64,000 nt of DNA from Bradyrhizobium diazoefficiens USDA 110 (GTDB lineage Bacteria; Pseudomonadota; Alphaproteobacteria; Rhizobiales; Xanthobacteraceae), in the NCBI RefSeq assembly GCF_000011365.1, contig NC_004463.1, forward strand, positions 4,760,001 through 4,824,000. The letters run 5' to 3'. Every line of letters starts with the position of its first letter. Position 1 is the first letter of the stretch. The notes under the pieces are model-generated. The model ran no database searches and was not told the DNA's origin. It saw nothing but the letters and a program-made list of their open reading frames with translations. Both the position numbers and the translations under genes were made by a program. This document shows positions 35,045-43,312 of the stretch, piece after piece.

Positions 35045-36184
35045 ATGCCAAGCCGCGTCTATCTCGACTGGAATGCGACCACGCCGCTGCGCCCCGAGGC
35101 GCGGGCGGCGATGGTCGCTGCCTTCGACCTGATCGGCAATCCGTCCTCGGTTCATGCCGAGGGGCGACAGGCGCGGCGGCTGGTCGAGGAGGCTCGCGTC
35201 ACGCTTGCCGCGGCGGTGGGGGCGTTGCCGCGGAACGTCATCTTCACCTCCGCCGGAACCGAGGCCAATGCGCTGGCGCTGTCGCCCGGTCTGCGGGGGC
35301 CATCCGGCGGCCCTGTCGAGCGGCTTCTGGTCTCCGCCGTTGAGCATGCCTCGGTGCTGGCGGGTGGCCGGTTCCCGGCGGACAAGGTCGGTCATATCAG
35401 GGTGACCCGCGCCGGCGTGGTCGATCTCGACCACCTCAGGGCGCTGCTGAAGGACGGCCCGCCGGCCCTGGTCTCCATCATGGCGGCCAACAACGAGACC
35501 GGCGCGCTCCAGCCGGTCGCGGAAGCCGCCCGGATCGTTCATGAGGCCGGGGGCCTCCTGCATATCGACGCGATCCAGGCGCTGGGCAAAATTCCGTTCA
35601 ATATTAATGCGGTAGGTGCGGACCTTGCGACGTTTTCTGCACACAAGATCGGCGGTCCCAAGGGCATCGGGGCGCTGGTCGTGGCCGAAGGGCTCGCGGG
35701 CCTGGAGCCGGTGCTGCGCGGCGGCGGGCAGGAGCTGAACCGGCGCGCGGGAACCGAGAATGTCGCGGGCATTGCCGGCTTCGGCGCGGCCGTGAAGGTC
35801 GCGCTTCAGGCTTTTCCGGAGGATGCAAAGCGGATGGCAAGCCTCAGAGATCGCTTGGAAAATGGCATCCGGGCGATCGCTGGAGCGACGATCTTCTCTG
35901 ACGACACCGAGCGGTTGCCAAATACCATCCTGTTCACCGCCCCCGGCCTGAAGGCCGAAACCGCGGTGATCGGCTTCGACCTCGAAGGCATCGCTGTTTC
36001 CTCCGGCTCCGCCTGTTCCTCGGGCAAGGTCCAGCCGTCCCACGTGCTGTCCGCCATGGGATTCGATCCAGCCGTGGCCCAGGGAGCGGTGCGCCTCAGT
36101 CTGGGCTGGTCTACAGAACCGGACGACATCAATAGGGCGTTAGAGGCTTGGCGAAAGCTCGGTAATACCCTACTTAGAGACTAA
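35045..36184 (+). CDS. Cysteine desulfurase (NifS/IscS-like)
   Basis: 379 residues, a PLP enzyme of aminotransferase class V. YLDWNATTPLRPEARAAM starts the fold, the PLP lysine is in FSAHKIGGPKGIG, and the catalytic cysteine lies in SSGSACSSGKVQPSHVL on the mobile loop. It releases sulfur from cysteine as enzyme-bound persulfide. It leads the SUF cluster and lies 113 bases before sufB. A second desulfurase (sufS) is in the same cluster. This one belongs to the group I (IscS/NifS) branch, which could also serve tRNA thiolation. Confidence 0.92.
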   Translation: MPSRVYLDWNATTPLRPEARAAMVAAFDLIGNPSSVHAEGRQARRLVEEARVTLAAAVGALPRNVIFTSAGTEANALALSPGLRGPSGGPVERLLVSAVEHASVLAGGRFPADKVGHIRVTRAGVVDLDHLRALLKDGPPALVSIMAANNETGALQPVAEAARIVHEAGGLLHIDAIQALGKIPFNINAVGADLATFSAHKIGGPKGIGALVVAEGLAGLEPVLRGGGQELNRRAGTENVAGIAGFGAAVKVALQAFPEDAKRMASLRDRLENGIRAIAGATIFSDDTERLPNTILFTAPGLKAETAVIGFDLEGIAVSSGSACSSGKVQPSHVLSAMGFDPAVAQGAVRLSLGWSTEPDDINRALEAWRKLGNTLLRD

Positions 36185-36297
36185 GCGACGAAACACGGCT
36201 TGAACGGTTCTAAGCGCGTGCTTTCGGCCAGAAAACATCGTAATACTCGTCCGAGTTTGATCCACCGCGGTCCTTGAAACCGCGAGCGGAGGATAGA

Positions 36298-37794
36298 ATG
36301 CCAGCCGTGCAAGAGACGGTCGAGCGCGTGAAGCGCATCGACGTCGATCAGTATCGTTATGGGTTTGAGACCCTGATCGAGTCCGACAAGGCCCCCAAGG
36401 GATTGTCGGAAGAGACCGTCAAGTTCATCTCCGAAAAGAAGAACGAACCCGCCTGGATGCTCCAGTGGCGGCTCGAGGCCTATCGGCGCTGGCTGACCAT
36501 GACCGAGCCGACCTGGGCGCGCGTCGACTATCCCAAGATCGATTTCCAGGACCTCTATTACTATTCGGCGCCGAAGCCGAAGAAGTCGATCACCTCGCTC
36601 GACGAGATCGATCCGGAGATCCTGAAGACCTACGAGAAGCTCGGCATTCCCCTGCGGGAAGTCGCCATGCTCGAAGGCGTCGAGCCGAAGGTGGGCGAGG
36701 AAGACCCGGCCCGGCGCAAGATCGCGGTCGATGCGGTGTTCGACTCGGTCTCGGTTGCTACCACCTTCAAGGCGGAGCTGAAGAAGGCCGGCGTGATCTT
36801 CATGCCGATCTCGGAGGCCATCCGCGAGCATCCCGAACTGGTGCAGAAGTATCTGGGCTCGGTGGTTCCGACCTCCGACAATTTCTACGCGACGCTGAAC
36901 TCAGCGGTGTTCTCCGACGGCTCGTTTGTCTACGTGCCGCCGGGCGTGCGCTGCCCGATGGAGCTGTCGACCTATTTCCGCATCAACGAGCGCAACACCG
37001 GCCAGTTCGAGCGCACGCTGATCATCGCGGACAAGGGCTCTTACGTGTCCTATCTCGAAGGCTGCACCGCGCCGCAGCGCGACGAGAACCAGCTGCACGC
37101 CGCCGTGGTCGAGCTCGTCGCGCATGACGACGCCGAGATCAAATATTCGACGGTGCAGAACTGGTATCCCGGCAATTCGGAAGGCAAGGGCGGCATCTAC
37201 AATTTCGTCACCAAGCGTGGCGACTGCCGCGGCGATCGCTCCAAGATTTCCTGGACCCAGGTCGAGACCGGCTCCGCCATCACCTGGAAGTATCCGAGCT
37301 GCATCCTGCGCGGCGACAATTCCAGCGGCGAGTTCTACTCGATCGCGATCTCGAACGGCTTCCAGCAGGTCGATTCGGGCACCAAGATGATCCATCTCGG
37401 CAAGAACACGTCGAGCCGCATCATCTCCAAGGGCATCGCGGCGGGCAAATCGCAGAACACCTATCGCGGCCTCGTGACGGCGCATCGCAAAGCGACCGGC
37501 GCGCGCAACTTCACCGCCTGCGATTCGCTGCTGATCGGCGACAAATGCGGCGCGCACACCGTGCCGTATATCGAGGCGAAGAACTCCTCGGCGACGTTCG
37601 AGCACGAAGCGACGACCTCGAAGATCTCCGAGGACGTGCTGTTCTACTGCATCCAGCGCGGCCTTTCGCAGGAGGAAGCCGTCGGCCTCGTCGTCAACGG
37701 CTTCGTCAAGGACGTGCTCCAGCAGCTCCCGATGGAGTTCGCGGTGGAAGCGCAGAAGCTGATCTCGATCTCGCTTGAAGGGTCGGTCGGTTAA
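36298..37794 (+). CDS. sufB: Fe-S cluster assembly protein SufB
   Basis: 498 residues from ATG 36298, with GGAGGA six bases before. The beta-helix core ([61 protein letters not shown]) and the C-terminal [17 protein letters not shown] and [22 protein letters not shown] blocks are typical SufB. SufB joins SufC and SufD to form the SufBC2D scaffold where [Fe-S] clusters are built. The key cysteine near the C terminus (FYCIQRGL region) is present. Full length, no defects. Confidence 0.97.
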   Translation: MPAVQETVERVKRIDVDQYRYGFETLIESDKAPKGLSEETVKFISEKKNEPAWMLQWRLEAYRRWLTMTEPTWARVDYPKIDFQDLYYYSAPKPKKSITSLDEIDPEILKTYEKLGIPLREVAMLEGVEPKVGEEDPARRKIAVDAVFDSVSVATTFKAELKKAGVIFMPISEAIREHPELVQKYLGSVVPTSDNFYATLNSAVFSDGSFVYVPPGVRCPMELSTYFRINERNTGQFERTLIIADKGSYVSYLEGCTAPQRDENQLHAAVVELVAHDDAEIKYSTVQNWYPGNSEGKGGIYNFVTKRGDCRGDRSKISWTQVETGSAITWKYPSCILRGDNSSGEFYSIAISNGFQQVDSGTKMIHLGKNTSSRIISKGIAAGKSQNTYRGLVTAHRKATGARNFTACDSLLIGDKCGAHTVPYIEAKNSSATFEHEATTSKISEDVLFYCIQRGLSQEEAVGLVVNGFVKDVLQQLPMEFAVEAQKLISISLEGSVG

Positions 37795-37855
37795 CACCGA
37801 CCCTCGCGGTGCGCTTCGGCGCTCCATGCATCATTTGAATAGACTGGACACCAAA

Positions 37856-38605
37856 ATGGCTTTGCTTGAAGTGAAAGACCTGCAGGTTCGTGTCGAGGAG
37901 CGTGAGATCCTCCACGGGCTGACGCTGACCGTGAACGAAGGCGAGGTGCACGCGATCATGGGGCCGAACGGCTCCGGCAAGTCGACGCTCTCCCACGTCA
38001 TCGCCGGCAAGCCCGGTTATGAAGTCACCGGCGGCCAGATCCTGTTCAAGGGCGAGGACCTGCTGGAGATGGCCCCGGACGAGCGCGCCGCGAAGGGCGT
38101 GTTTTTGGCGTTCCAGTATCCGGTGGAAATCCCCGGCGTCGCCACCATGACATTCCTGCGCACCGCGCTGAACGCGCAGCGCAAGGCGCGCGGCGAGAGC
38201 GAATATTCGACCCCGGACTTCCTGAAGAAGGTCCGCGAAGTCTCGAAGTCGCTGAACATCCCGCAGGACATGCTCAAGCGCGGCGTCAATGTCGGCTTCT
38301 CCGGCGGCGAGAAGAAGCGCAACGAGGTGCTTCAGATGGCGCTGTTCGAGCCGAGCCTGTGCATTCTCGACGAGATGGATTCCGGCCTCGACATCGACGC
38401 GCTGCGGATTGCGGCCGACGGCGTCAACGCGCTGCGCGCGCCCAAGCGCGCGATGGTCGTCATCACCCATTATCAGCGGCTGCTGAACTACATCGTGCCT
38501 GATTTCGTGCACGTGATGTCGAAGGGCCGCGTCGTGAAGAGCGGCGGCAAGGAGCTGGCGCTGGAGCTGGAAGATTCCGGCTACGCCCAGTTCGAGGACG
38601 CGTAA
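37856..38605 (+). CDS. sufC: Fe-S cluster assembly ATPase SufC
   Basis: 249 residues from ATG 37856. Walker A GPNGSGKST at about residue 37, signature FSGGEKKRNEVLQM, Walker B CILDEMDSGLD, and H in VITHYQRLL. SufC is the cytosolic ABC-type ATPase that powers remodelling of SufBD. It lies 61 bases after sufB and 12 before sufD, in the standard order. Confidence 0.97.
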   Translation: MALLEVKDLQVRVEEREILHGLTLTVNEGEVHAIMGPNGSGKSTLSHVIAGKPGYEVTGGQILFKGEDLLEMAPDERAAKGVFLAFQYPVEIPGVATMTFLRTALNAQRKARGESEYSTPDFLKKVREVSKSLNIPQDMLKRGVNVGFSGGEKKRNEVLQMALFEPSLCILDEMDSGLDIDALRIAADGVNALRAPKRAMVVITHYQRLLNYIVPDFVHVMSKGRVVKSGGKELALELEDSGYAQFEDA

Positions 38606-38617
38606 GGATTGTTGGAG

Positions 38618-39922
38618 ATGAACGTTGCTGTGGCAAAGACCGGAAACGGCCGCGCGGTGAGCGATCTCTTCGCCAGCGCCGAAGGCCGGCTGCCGGGTTC
38701 GCCGGCGGTCGTAGCAGTGCGCCGCGAGGCGTTCGAGACCTATGAGCGTCTCGGCCTGCCGCACCGCCGGATCGAGGAATGGAAATACACCGACCTGCGC
38801 GCGCTGGTCGGCGAGGTGCTGCCGCTTGCGGCTGCGCCCGATACGGCCGCGCTGAAGCGCGCTGCGGACGCCGTGAAGGCGCACGCGATCGAAGGCGCGC
38901 GCAAGCTGGTGCTGGTCGATGGCGTGTTCGCGGCCGACCTTTCCGACGTCAAGGCGCTTGCCTCCGAGGTAGGCTTCAAGACGCTCCGGGAGACGCTGGA
39001 GAAGGATGCCGCTCTCCTGATGACGGCGTCCACCGACGCCGTGATCGCGCTGAACGCGGCGCTGGCGACCGACGGCGTCGTGCTGTCAATTGCCGATGGC
39101 GCGCAGCTGTCCGCGCCGATCCAGATCATTCATATCGCGACCGCGGCTTCCGCTTCGGCCTTCACCCGCTCGCAGGTCGCGGTCGGGAATGGCGCGCGCG
39201 CCACCATCATCGAAAGCTTCGTTGCGGCCGGTGCAAAGGCCTACCAGGTCAGCGACGCCGTGATCGTGACGATCGGCGACAACGCCGACGTCGCGCATAT
39301 CCGCCTGATGGACGACGCGCCTGACGCGGTGAACATCACCTCGCAATTCGTCACCGTCGGCGCCAACACCAAGGTCAATTTCTTCAACATGACCAGCGGC
39401 GCCGCCGTCAGCCGCCTCCAGGGCTTCATCACGCTGGCGGGCGAGGGCAGCGATCTCGCGATCAATGGCGTGAACCTGTTGCAGAAGACCGAGCATGGCG
39501 ACACCACGCTGGTGGTGGACCATGCCGTGCCGAATTGCGTCAGCCGCGAGATCTTCCGCGCCGTGATCGACGACCGCGCCCATTCGGTGTTCCAGGGCCG
39601 CATCATCGTCCGTCCCGACGCGCAGAAGACCGACGGCAAGATGATGACGCGGGCGCTGCTGCTCTCGGACGAAGCCGAGGCCGACAACAAGCCCGAGCTC
39701 GAGATCTTTGCCGACGACGTCTCCTGCGGCCACGGCGCCACCGCCGGCGCGCTGGACGACAGCCTGCTGTTCTATCTGAAGGCGCGCGGCCTGCCTGAGA
39801 AGCAGGCCCAGGCGCTGCTGATCCAGGCCTTCGTGGGCGAGGCGATCGAGCAGATCGCCGATGACGGCTTGCGCGAGCACGTGATCGGCATTGCCGAGCG
39901 CTGGCTGGAGCGGCGGTCATGA
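38618..39922 (+). CDS. sufD: Fe-S cluster assembly protein SufD
   Basis: 434 residues from ATG 38618 with AAGGA nine bases upstream. The N-terminal half is helical (RRIEEWKYTDLRAL is the SufD entry motif), the C-terminal half has the SufB/SufD beta-helix with CGHGATAGALDDSLLFYLKARGL, which includes the conserved His-Gly-Ala. Forms the SufBC2D complex. Its stop overlaps the sufS start by ATGA. Confidence 0.96.
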   Translation: MNVAVAKTGNGRAVSDLFASAEGRLPGSPAVVAVRREAFETYERLGLPHRRIEEWKYTDLRALVGEVLPLAAAPDTAALKRAADAVKAHAIEGARKLVLVDGVFAADLSDVKALASEVGFKTLRETLEKDAALLMTASTDAVIALNAALATDGVVLSIADGAQLSAPIQIIHIATAASASAFTRSQVAVGNGARATIIESFVAAGAKAYQVSDAVIVTIGDNADVAHIRLMDDAPDAVNITSQFVTVGANTKVNFFNMTSGAAVSRLQGFITLAGEGSDLAINGVNLLQKTEHGDTTLVVDHAVPNCVSREIFRAVIDDRAHSVFQGRIIVRPDAQKTDGKMMTRALLLSDEAEADNKPELEIFADDVSCGHGATAGALDDSLLFYLKARGLPEKQAQALLIQAFVGEAIEQIADDGLREHVIGIAERWLERRS

Positions 39923-41166
39923 GCACGCATCCGGCAGTCAGGAACGGCTCCTACGACGTCGCCCGCGTCCGCCAGGATTTCCCGGCGCTGGCCATGCAGG
40001 TCTACGGCAAACCGCTGGTCTATCTCGACAACGCCGCCTCCGCGCAGAAGCCGCAAGTCGTGCTCGACCGCATGACGCAGGCCTATACGAGCGAATACGC
40101 CAACGTGCATCGCGGCCTGCATTACCTCGCCAACGCCGCGACCGAAGCCTATGAGGGCGGCCGCACCAAGGTCGCGCAGTTCATCAACGCCGGCCGCACC
40201 GAAGAGGTGATCTTCACCCGCAACGCGACGGAGGCCATCAACCTGGTCGCCTCGTCCTGGGGCGGGCCGAACATCAAAGAGGGCGACGAGATCGTCATCT
40301 CGATCATGGAGCACCACTCCAACATCGTGCCCTGGCATTTCCTCAGGGAAAGACAGGGCGCGGTGATCAAATGGTCGCCGGTCGACGACGAGGGCAATTT
40401 CCTCATCGAGGAGTTCGAGAAGCTCCTGACGGCGAAGACCAAGCTGGTTGCGATCACGCAGATGTCGAACGCGCTCGGTACCATCGTCCCGATCAAGGAC
40501 GTCGTGAAGATCGCCCACGCCCGCGGCATCCCCGTGCTGGTCGACGGCAGCCAGGGCGCGGTGCATATGCCCGTCGATGTCCAGGATCTCGGCTGCGACT
40601 TCTACGTCTTCACCGGCCACAAGGTCTACGGCCCGACCGGCATCGGCGTGCTCTGGGCCAAGTACGACCATCTCGTCGCGATGCGCCCCTATAACGGCGG
40701 CGGCGAGATGATCCGCGAGGTCTCGCGCGATGTCGTCACCTACGGCGATCCCCCGCACAAGTTCGAGGCCGGCACACCCGCGATCGTCGAGGCCGTCGGC
40801 CTTGGCGCCGCGATCGACTACGTCAATTCGATCGGCAAGGAGCGCATCGCCGCGCACGAGCACGATCTCGTCACCTACGCCCAGGAGAAGCTGCGCGAGA
40901 TCAACTCGCTGCGGCTGATCGGCACCGCCCGCGGCAAGGGCCCGGTGATCTCCTTCGAGCTCAAGGGCGCTCATGCCCATGACGTCGCCACCGTGATCGA
41001 CCGCCAGGGCATCGCGGTGCGCGCCGGCACCCATTGCGTGATGCCGCTTTTAGAGCGGTTCAACGTGACGGCCACATGCCGGGCCTCATTCGGCATGTAT
41101 AATACGCGGGAAGAAGTCGATCATCTGGCACAGGCGCTTTTGAAGGCGCGGGATTTGTTCGCATGA
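39919..41166 (+). CDS. sufS: Cysteine desulfurase SufS
   Basis: 415 residues. YLDNAASAQKPQVVLDRM is the N-terminal signature; the PLP lysine is in FTGHKVYGPTGIGVLW; the catalytic cysteine is in RAGTHCVMPLLERF. This is the group II desulfurase of the SUF system. It normally needs SufE or SufU as a sulfur acceptor; neither is in the window, so an acceptor is expected elsewhere. Overlaps sufD and sufT by four bases each (ATGA). Confidence 0.97.
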   Translation: MSTHPAVRNGSYDVARVRQDFPALAMQVYGKPLVYLDNAASAQKPQVVLDRMTQAYTSEYANVHRGLHYLANAATEAYEGGRTKVAQFINAGRTEEVIFTRNATEAINLVASSWGGPNIKEGDEIVISIMEHHSNIVPWHFLRERQGAVIKWSPVDDEGNFLIEEFEKLLTAKTKLVAITQMSNALGTIVPIKDVVKIAHARGIPVLVDGSQGAVHMPVDVQDLGCDFYVFTGHKVYGPTGIGVLWAKYDHLVAMRPYNGGGEMIREVSRDVVTYGDPPHKFEAGTPAIVEAVGLGAAIDYVNSIGKERIAAHEHDLVTYAQEKLREINSLRLIGTARGKGPVISFELKGAHAHDVATVIDRQGIAVRAGTHCVMPLLERFNVTATCRASFGMYNTREEVDHLAQALLKARDLFA

Positions 41167-41534
41167 GTGACACGGCCGAAATCAAAGCCAATCCGATGGA
41201 AACCCGGTCGGCGCTGCCGCCGGAGGAAACCGAGCGGCTGACCACCGAGATCATCGCGGGCCTCAAGACCGTGTTCGATCCGGAGATTCCGGCCGACATC
41301 TACGAGCTCGGCCTGATCTACAAGGTCGAGATCAAGGACGACCGTTCCGTCGACGTGCAGATGACCCTGACGACGCCGAACTGCCCGGCCGCCGGCGAGT
41401 TGCCGACCATGGTCGAAAATGCGGTCGCCAGCGTCCCCGGCGTGGGCGTGGTCGACGTCAAGGTCGTCTGGGAGCCGCCGTGGACGCCCGAACGCATGAG
41501 CGACGAGGCCCGCCTCGTGCTCAACATGTGGTGA
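41163..41534 (+). CDS. sufT: SUF system assembly factor SufT (MIP18/DUF59)
   Basis: 123 residues. The MIP18 core is FDPEIPADIYELGLIYKVEI followed by MTLTTPNCPAAGELPTMV, with the conserved cysteine. SufT helps Fe-S cluster maturation or transfer. Starts inside the end of sufS as ATGA and is followed after 63 bases by the carrier gene. Confidence 0.95.
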   Translation: MSDTAEIKANPMETRSALPPEETERLTTEIIAGLKTVFDPEIPADIYELGLIYKVEIKDDRSVDVQMTLTTPNCPAAGELPTMVENAVASVPGVGVVDVKVVWEPPWTPERMSDEARLVLNMW

Positions 41535-41597
41535 CGCGTACGTTCTGCTTTTCATTCCTGGCATTGAATTTGCTCCGCAACGGACCACATCACTGAC

Positions 41598-42000
41598 ATG
41601 ACACAGGCAACACCAGCATCCTCCACTCCGAAGCCGCGGCGGCCGCGCCCGCAGGTGATGCGGCTGACGGATGCCGCCGCCCAGCGCATCAGCGAGCTGA
41701 CCCAGCGCGCCGATTCCGAGATCGTCGGCCTGCGCGTCGGTGTGAAGAACGGCGGCTGCGCCGGCCAGTCCTACACCGTCGAGTACGCCCATGATGTCCG
41801 CCCGACCGACGAGGTCGTCGAGGACAAGGGCGTCAAGATCCTGGTCGATCCCAAGGCCGTGCTGTTCCTGCTCGGGCACCGAGATGGACTACAAGGCCGA
41901 CAAGATGCAGGCCCAGTTCGTCTTCAACAACCCCAACCAGGTCTCCGCCTGCGGCTGCGGCGAATCGGTCGAGCTGCGGCCGGCGAAGATCGACGGGTAG
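41598..42000 (+). pseudogene. Frameshifted A-type Fe-S carrier (SufA/HesB family)
   Basis: The first 93 residues read as an A-type carrier: VMRLTDAAAQRISELTQRAD, VGVKNGGCAGQSYTVEYA (first conserved Cys) and ILVDPKAVLFLLG. At the GGG run 41874-41876 the frame is lost; removing one G restores TEMDYKADKMQAQFVFNNPN and VSACGCGESVE with the other two conserved cysteines, ending at the TAG 41998-42000. The intact protein would be about 133 residues. Without repair the product would lack its metal ligands and run on to 42062. Since the rest of the gene is perfectly conserved, a sequencing error or very recent mutation is likely. It belongs at the end of the suf operon. Confidence 0.85.
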
Positions 42001-42025
42001 GCCCGGCTCTCCCGTTTCACTCCGC

Positions 42026-42161
42026 CGTCGTCCTGGCGAAAGCCAGGACCCATACCGCGTGATCTCTCGATTGTGGGAAGTGCCGGTGCCGCGTAGCGTG
42101 ACTTCGAGTCTTCGCTAAACTCCTCCTTGGGTAATGGGTCCTGGCTTTCGCCAGGACGACG
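42026..42161. mobile_element. MITE-like palindromic repeat with 28-bp perfect terminal inverted repeats
   Basis: The ends 42026-42053 and 42134-42161 are exact inverted copies of 28 bases. Each arm is itself a hairpin, TCCTGGC-GAAA-GCCAGGA with a GAAA tetraloop. The 80-base middle has no ORF. It sits between the sufA-like and TfoX-like genes. I know this arm sequence as a frequent Bradyrhizobium intergenic repeat (from memory). Confidence 0.8.
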
Positions 42162-42178
42162 ATGAGGAGAGGGGGGCC

Positions 42179-42619
42179 ATGGACCGCGAATTCCTGATCG
42201 ACCTGTTCGCCGATTTCGGCCCCGTCACCATCCGCAAGATGTTCTCCGGCTACGGCATCTCCGCCGACGGTACCAACTTCGCGCTCGCCCTGCGCGCGGG
42301 CCTGTTCCTGCGTGCCGACGAATTGACCATCCCGGACTTCGAGACAGAAGGCTCAAAGCCGTTCCAGTACTCGACCCGCGCCAAGACCGTGACGGTCAAC
42401 TCCTACTGGGAGCTGCCCGCGCGCTTGTTCGACGATTCCCAGGAGCTTGCGCAATGGGCGAGGGCGGCGCTCGCCGCCGCCCAGCGCGCCAAGGTGAAGC
42501 AGCGGCCCAAGGGCAAGAAGGCGTCGAAGAAGGTCGCGCCGAAGAAGCCCGTTGCGAGGAAGCGGCCAGCCAAGAAAGCGGTTCGTAGGGTAGGCAAAGC
42601 GAAGCGTGCCCACCGTTGA
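42179..42619 (+). CDS. TfoX N-terminal domain protein with Lys/Ala-rich tail
   Basis: 146 residues from ATG 42179, preceded by GAGGAGAGG. Residues 1-95 match the TfoX/Sxy N-terminal domain (FADFGPVTIRKMFSGYGISADGTNFALA, RADELTIPDF), a small alpha/beta domain found in competence regulator TfoX of gammaproteobacteria. There is no TfoX C-terminal domain. Instead residues 100-146 are a basic tail rich in KK, AKK and RKR. Function outside Enterobacteria and Vibrio is not known. The tail suggests nucleic-acid binding, an inference. It follows the palindromic repeat by 18 bases, so the repeat lies in its promoter or leader. Confidence 0.8.
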   Translation: MDREFLIDLFADFGPVTIRKMFSGYGISADGTNFALALRAGLFLRADELTIPDFETEGSKPFQYSTRAKTVTVNSYWELPARLFDDSQELAQWARAALAAAQRAKVKQRPKGKKASKKVAPKKPVARKRPAKKAVRRVGKAKRAHR

Positions 42620-42683
42620 GGTGCTGGTGCGGAGAGACATGGTGGGCACGGCGCTGCGCGCCTTTGCCCACCCCTACAGGACT

Positions 42684-43214
42684 TCACTCCACCGCCTTGG
42701 TCAGGCCTACCCGCATGTCCTTGGCTGTGAAGACGCAGGCGCCGTCGGCAAGCACCCGGCCATCGGCAATTCCGAGCACCAGCTTGCCGCGCCGGACCAT
42801 GCGCATGGCGACCTCGTAGCGCACGCGTTGCACGGTCGGTGTGATCTCGCCCGTACATTCCACCTCGCCGACGCCGATGGCGCGGCCTTTGCCCGGTGAG
42901 CCCGACCAGCCGAGCCAATAGCCGATCATCTGCCACATGGCGTCGAGCCCGAGAGAGGACGGCATCAGCGGATCGCCGCGAAAGTGGCAGTCGAAGAACC
43001 AATGGCCCGGTACAATGTCGAGCTCGCCGACGATATGGCCCTTGCCGAACTCGCCGCCGTCCAGGCTAATCTCGGAGATGCGGTCCATCATCAGCATCGG
43101 CGGTGCCGGCAATTGCGCATTGCCGGGACCGAAATAGCCGCCTTCGCTCGACCTCAGCAGCTCCTCCCTGGTGTAGGACGGTTGCGGCGTGTGGAAATCA
43201 TGAGGGTTGGGCAA
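42684..43214 (-). CDS. fabA: 3-hydroxydecanoyl-[ACP] dehydratase/isomerase FabA
   Basis: 176 residues. The active-site block is HWFFDCHFRGDPLMPSS-LGLDAMW, with catalytic His77 (CHF) and Asp91 (GLD) at the same 14-residue spacing as E. coli His70/Asp84. GVGEVECTGEITPT and GLTKA match the C-terminal part of the family. FabA dehydrates 3-hydroxyacyl-ACP and isomerises trans-2 to cis-3-decenoyl-ACP to start unsaturated fatty acid synthesis. Normally fabB follows; here the next gene downstream (the TfoX-like gene) is on the other strand, so FabB must be elsewhere. Confidence 0.93.
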   Translation of the reverse strand: MPNPHDFHTPQPSYTREELLRSSEGGYFGPGNAQLPAPPMLMMDRISEISLDGGEFGKGHIVGELDIVPGHWFFDCHFRGDPLMPSSLGLDAMWQMIGYWLGWSGSPGKGRAIGVGEVECTGEITPTVQRVRYEVAMRMVRRGKLVLGIADGRVLADGACVFTAKDMRVGLTKAVE

Positions 43215-43312
43215 GACGACATGTCCTCGCGTCAGGCGCGTTGAGCCAGCGCGGAAGATGTCGCCCGTCAGGAAAGAATGTCAAGCGCGCGCGGTTCGGC
43301 GCGGTGCTTCCG

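Noticed and set aside
36185..36297. IscR, Irr or RirA site before sufB
   Set aside because: I could not match the gap to any iron-control consensus with confidence.
41598..42062. Programmed frameshift in the sufA-like gene
   Set aside because: No slippery heptamer or stimulating structure; other genes show the same type of G-run error.
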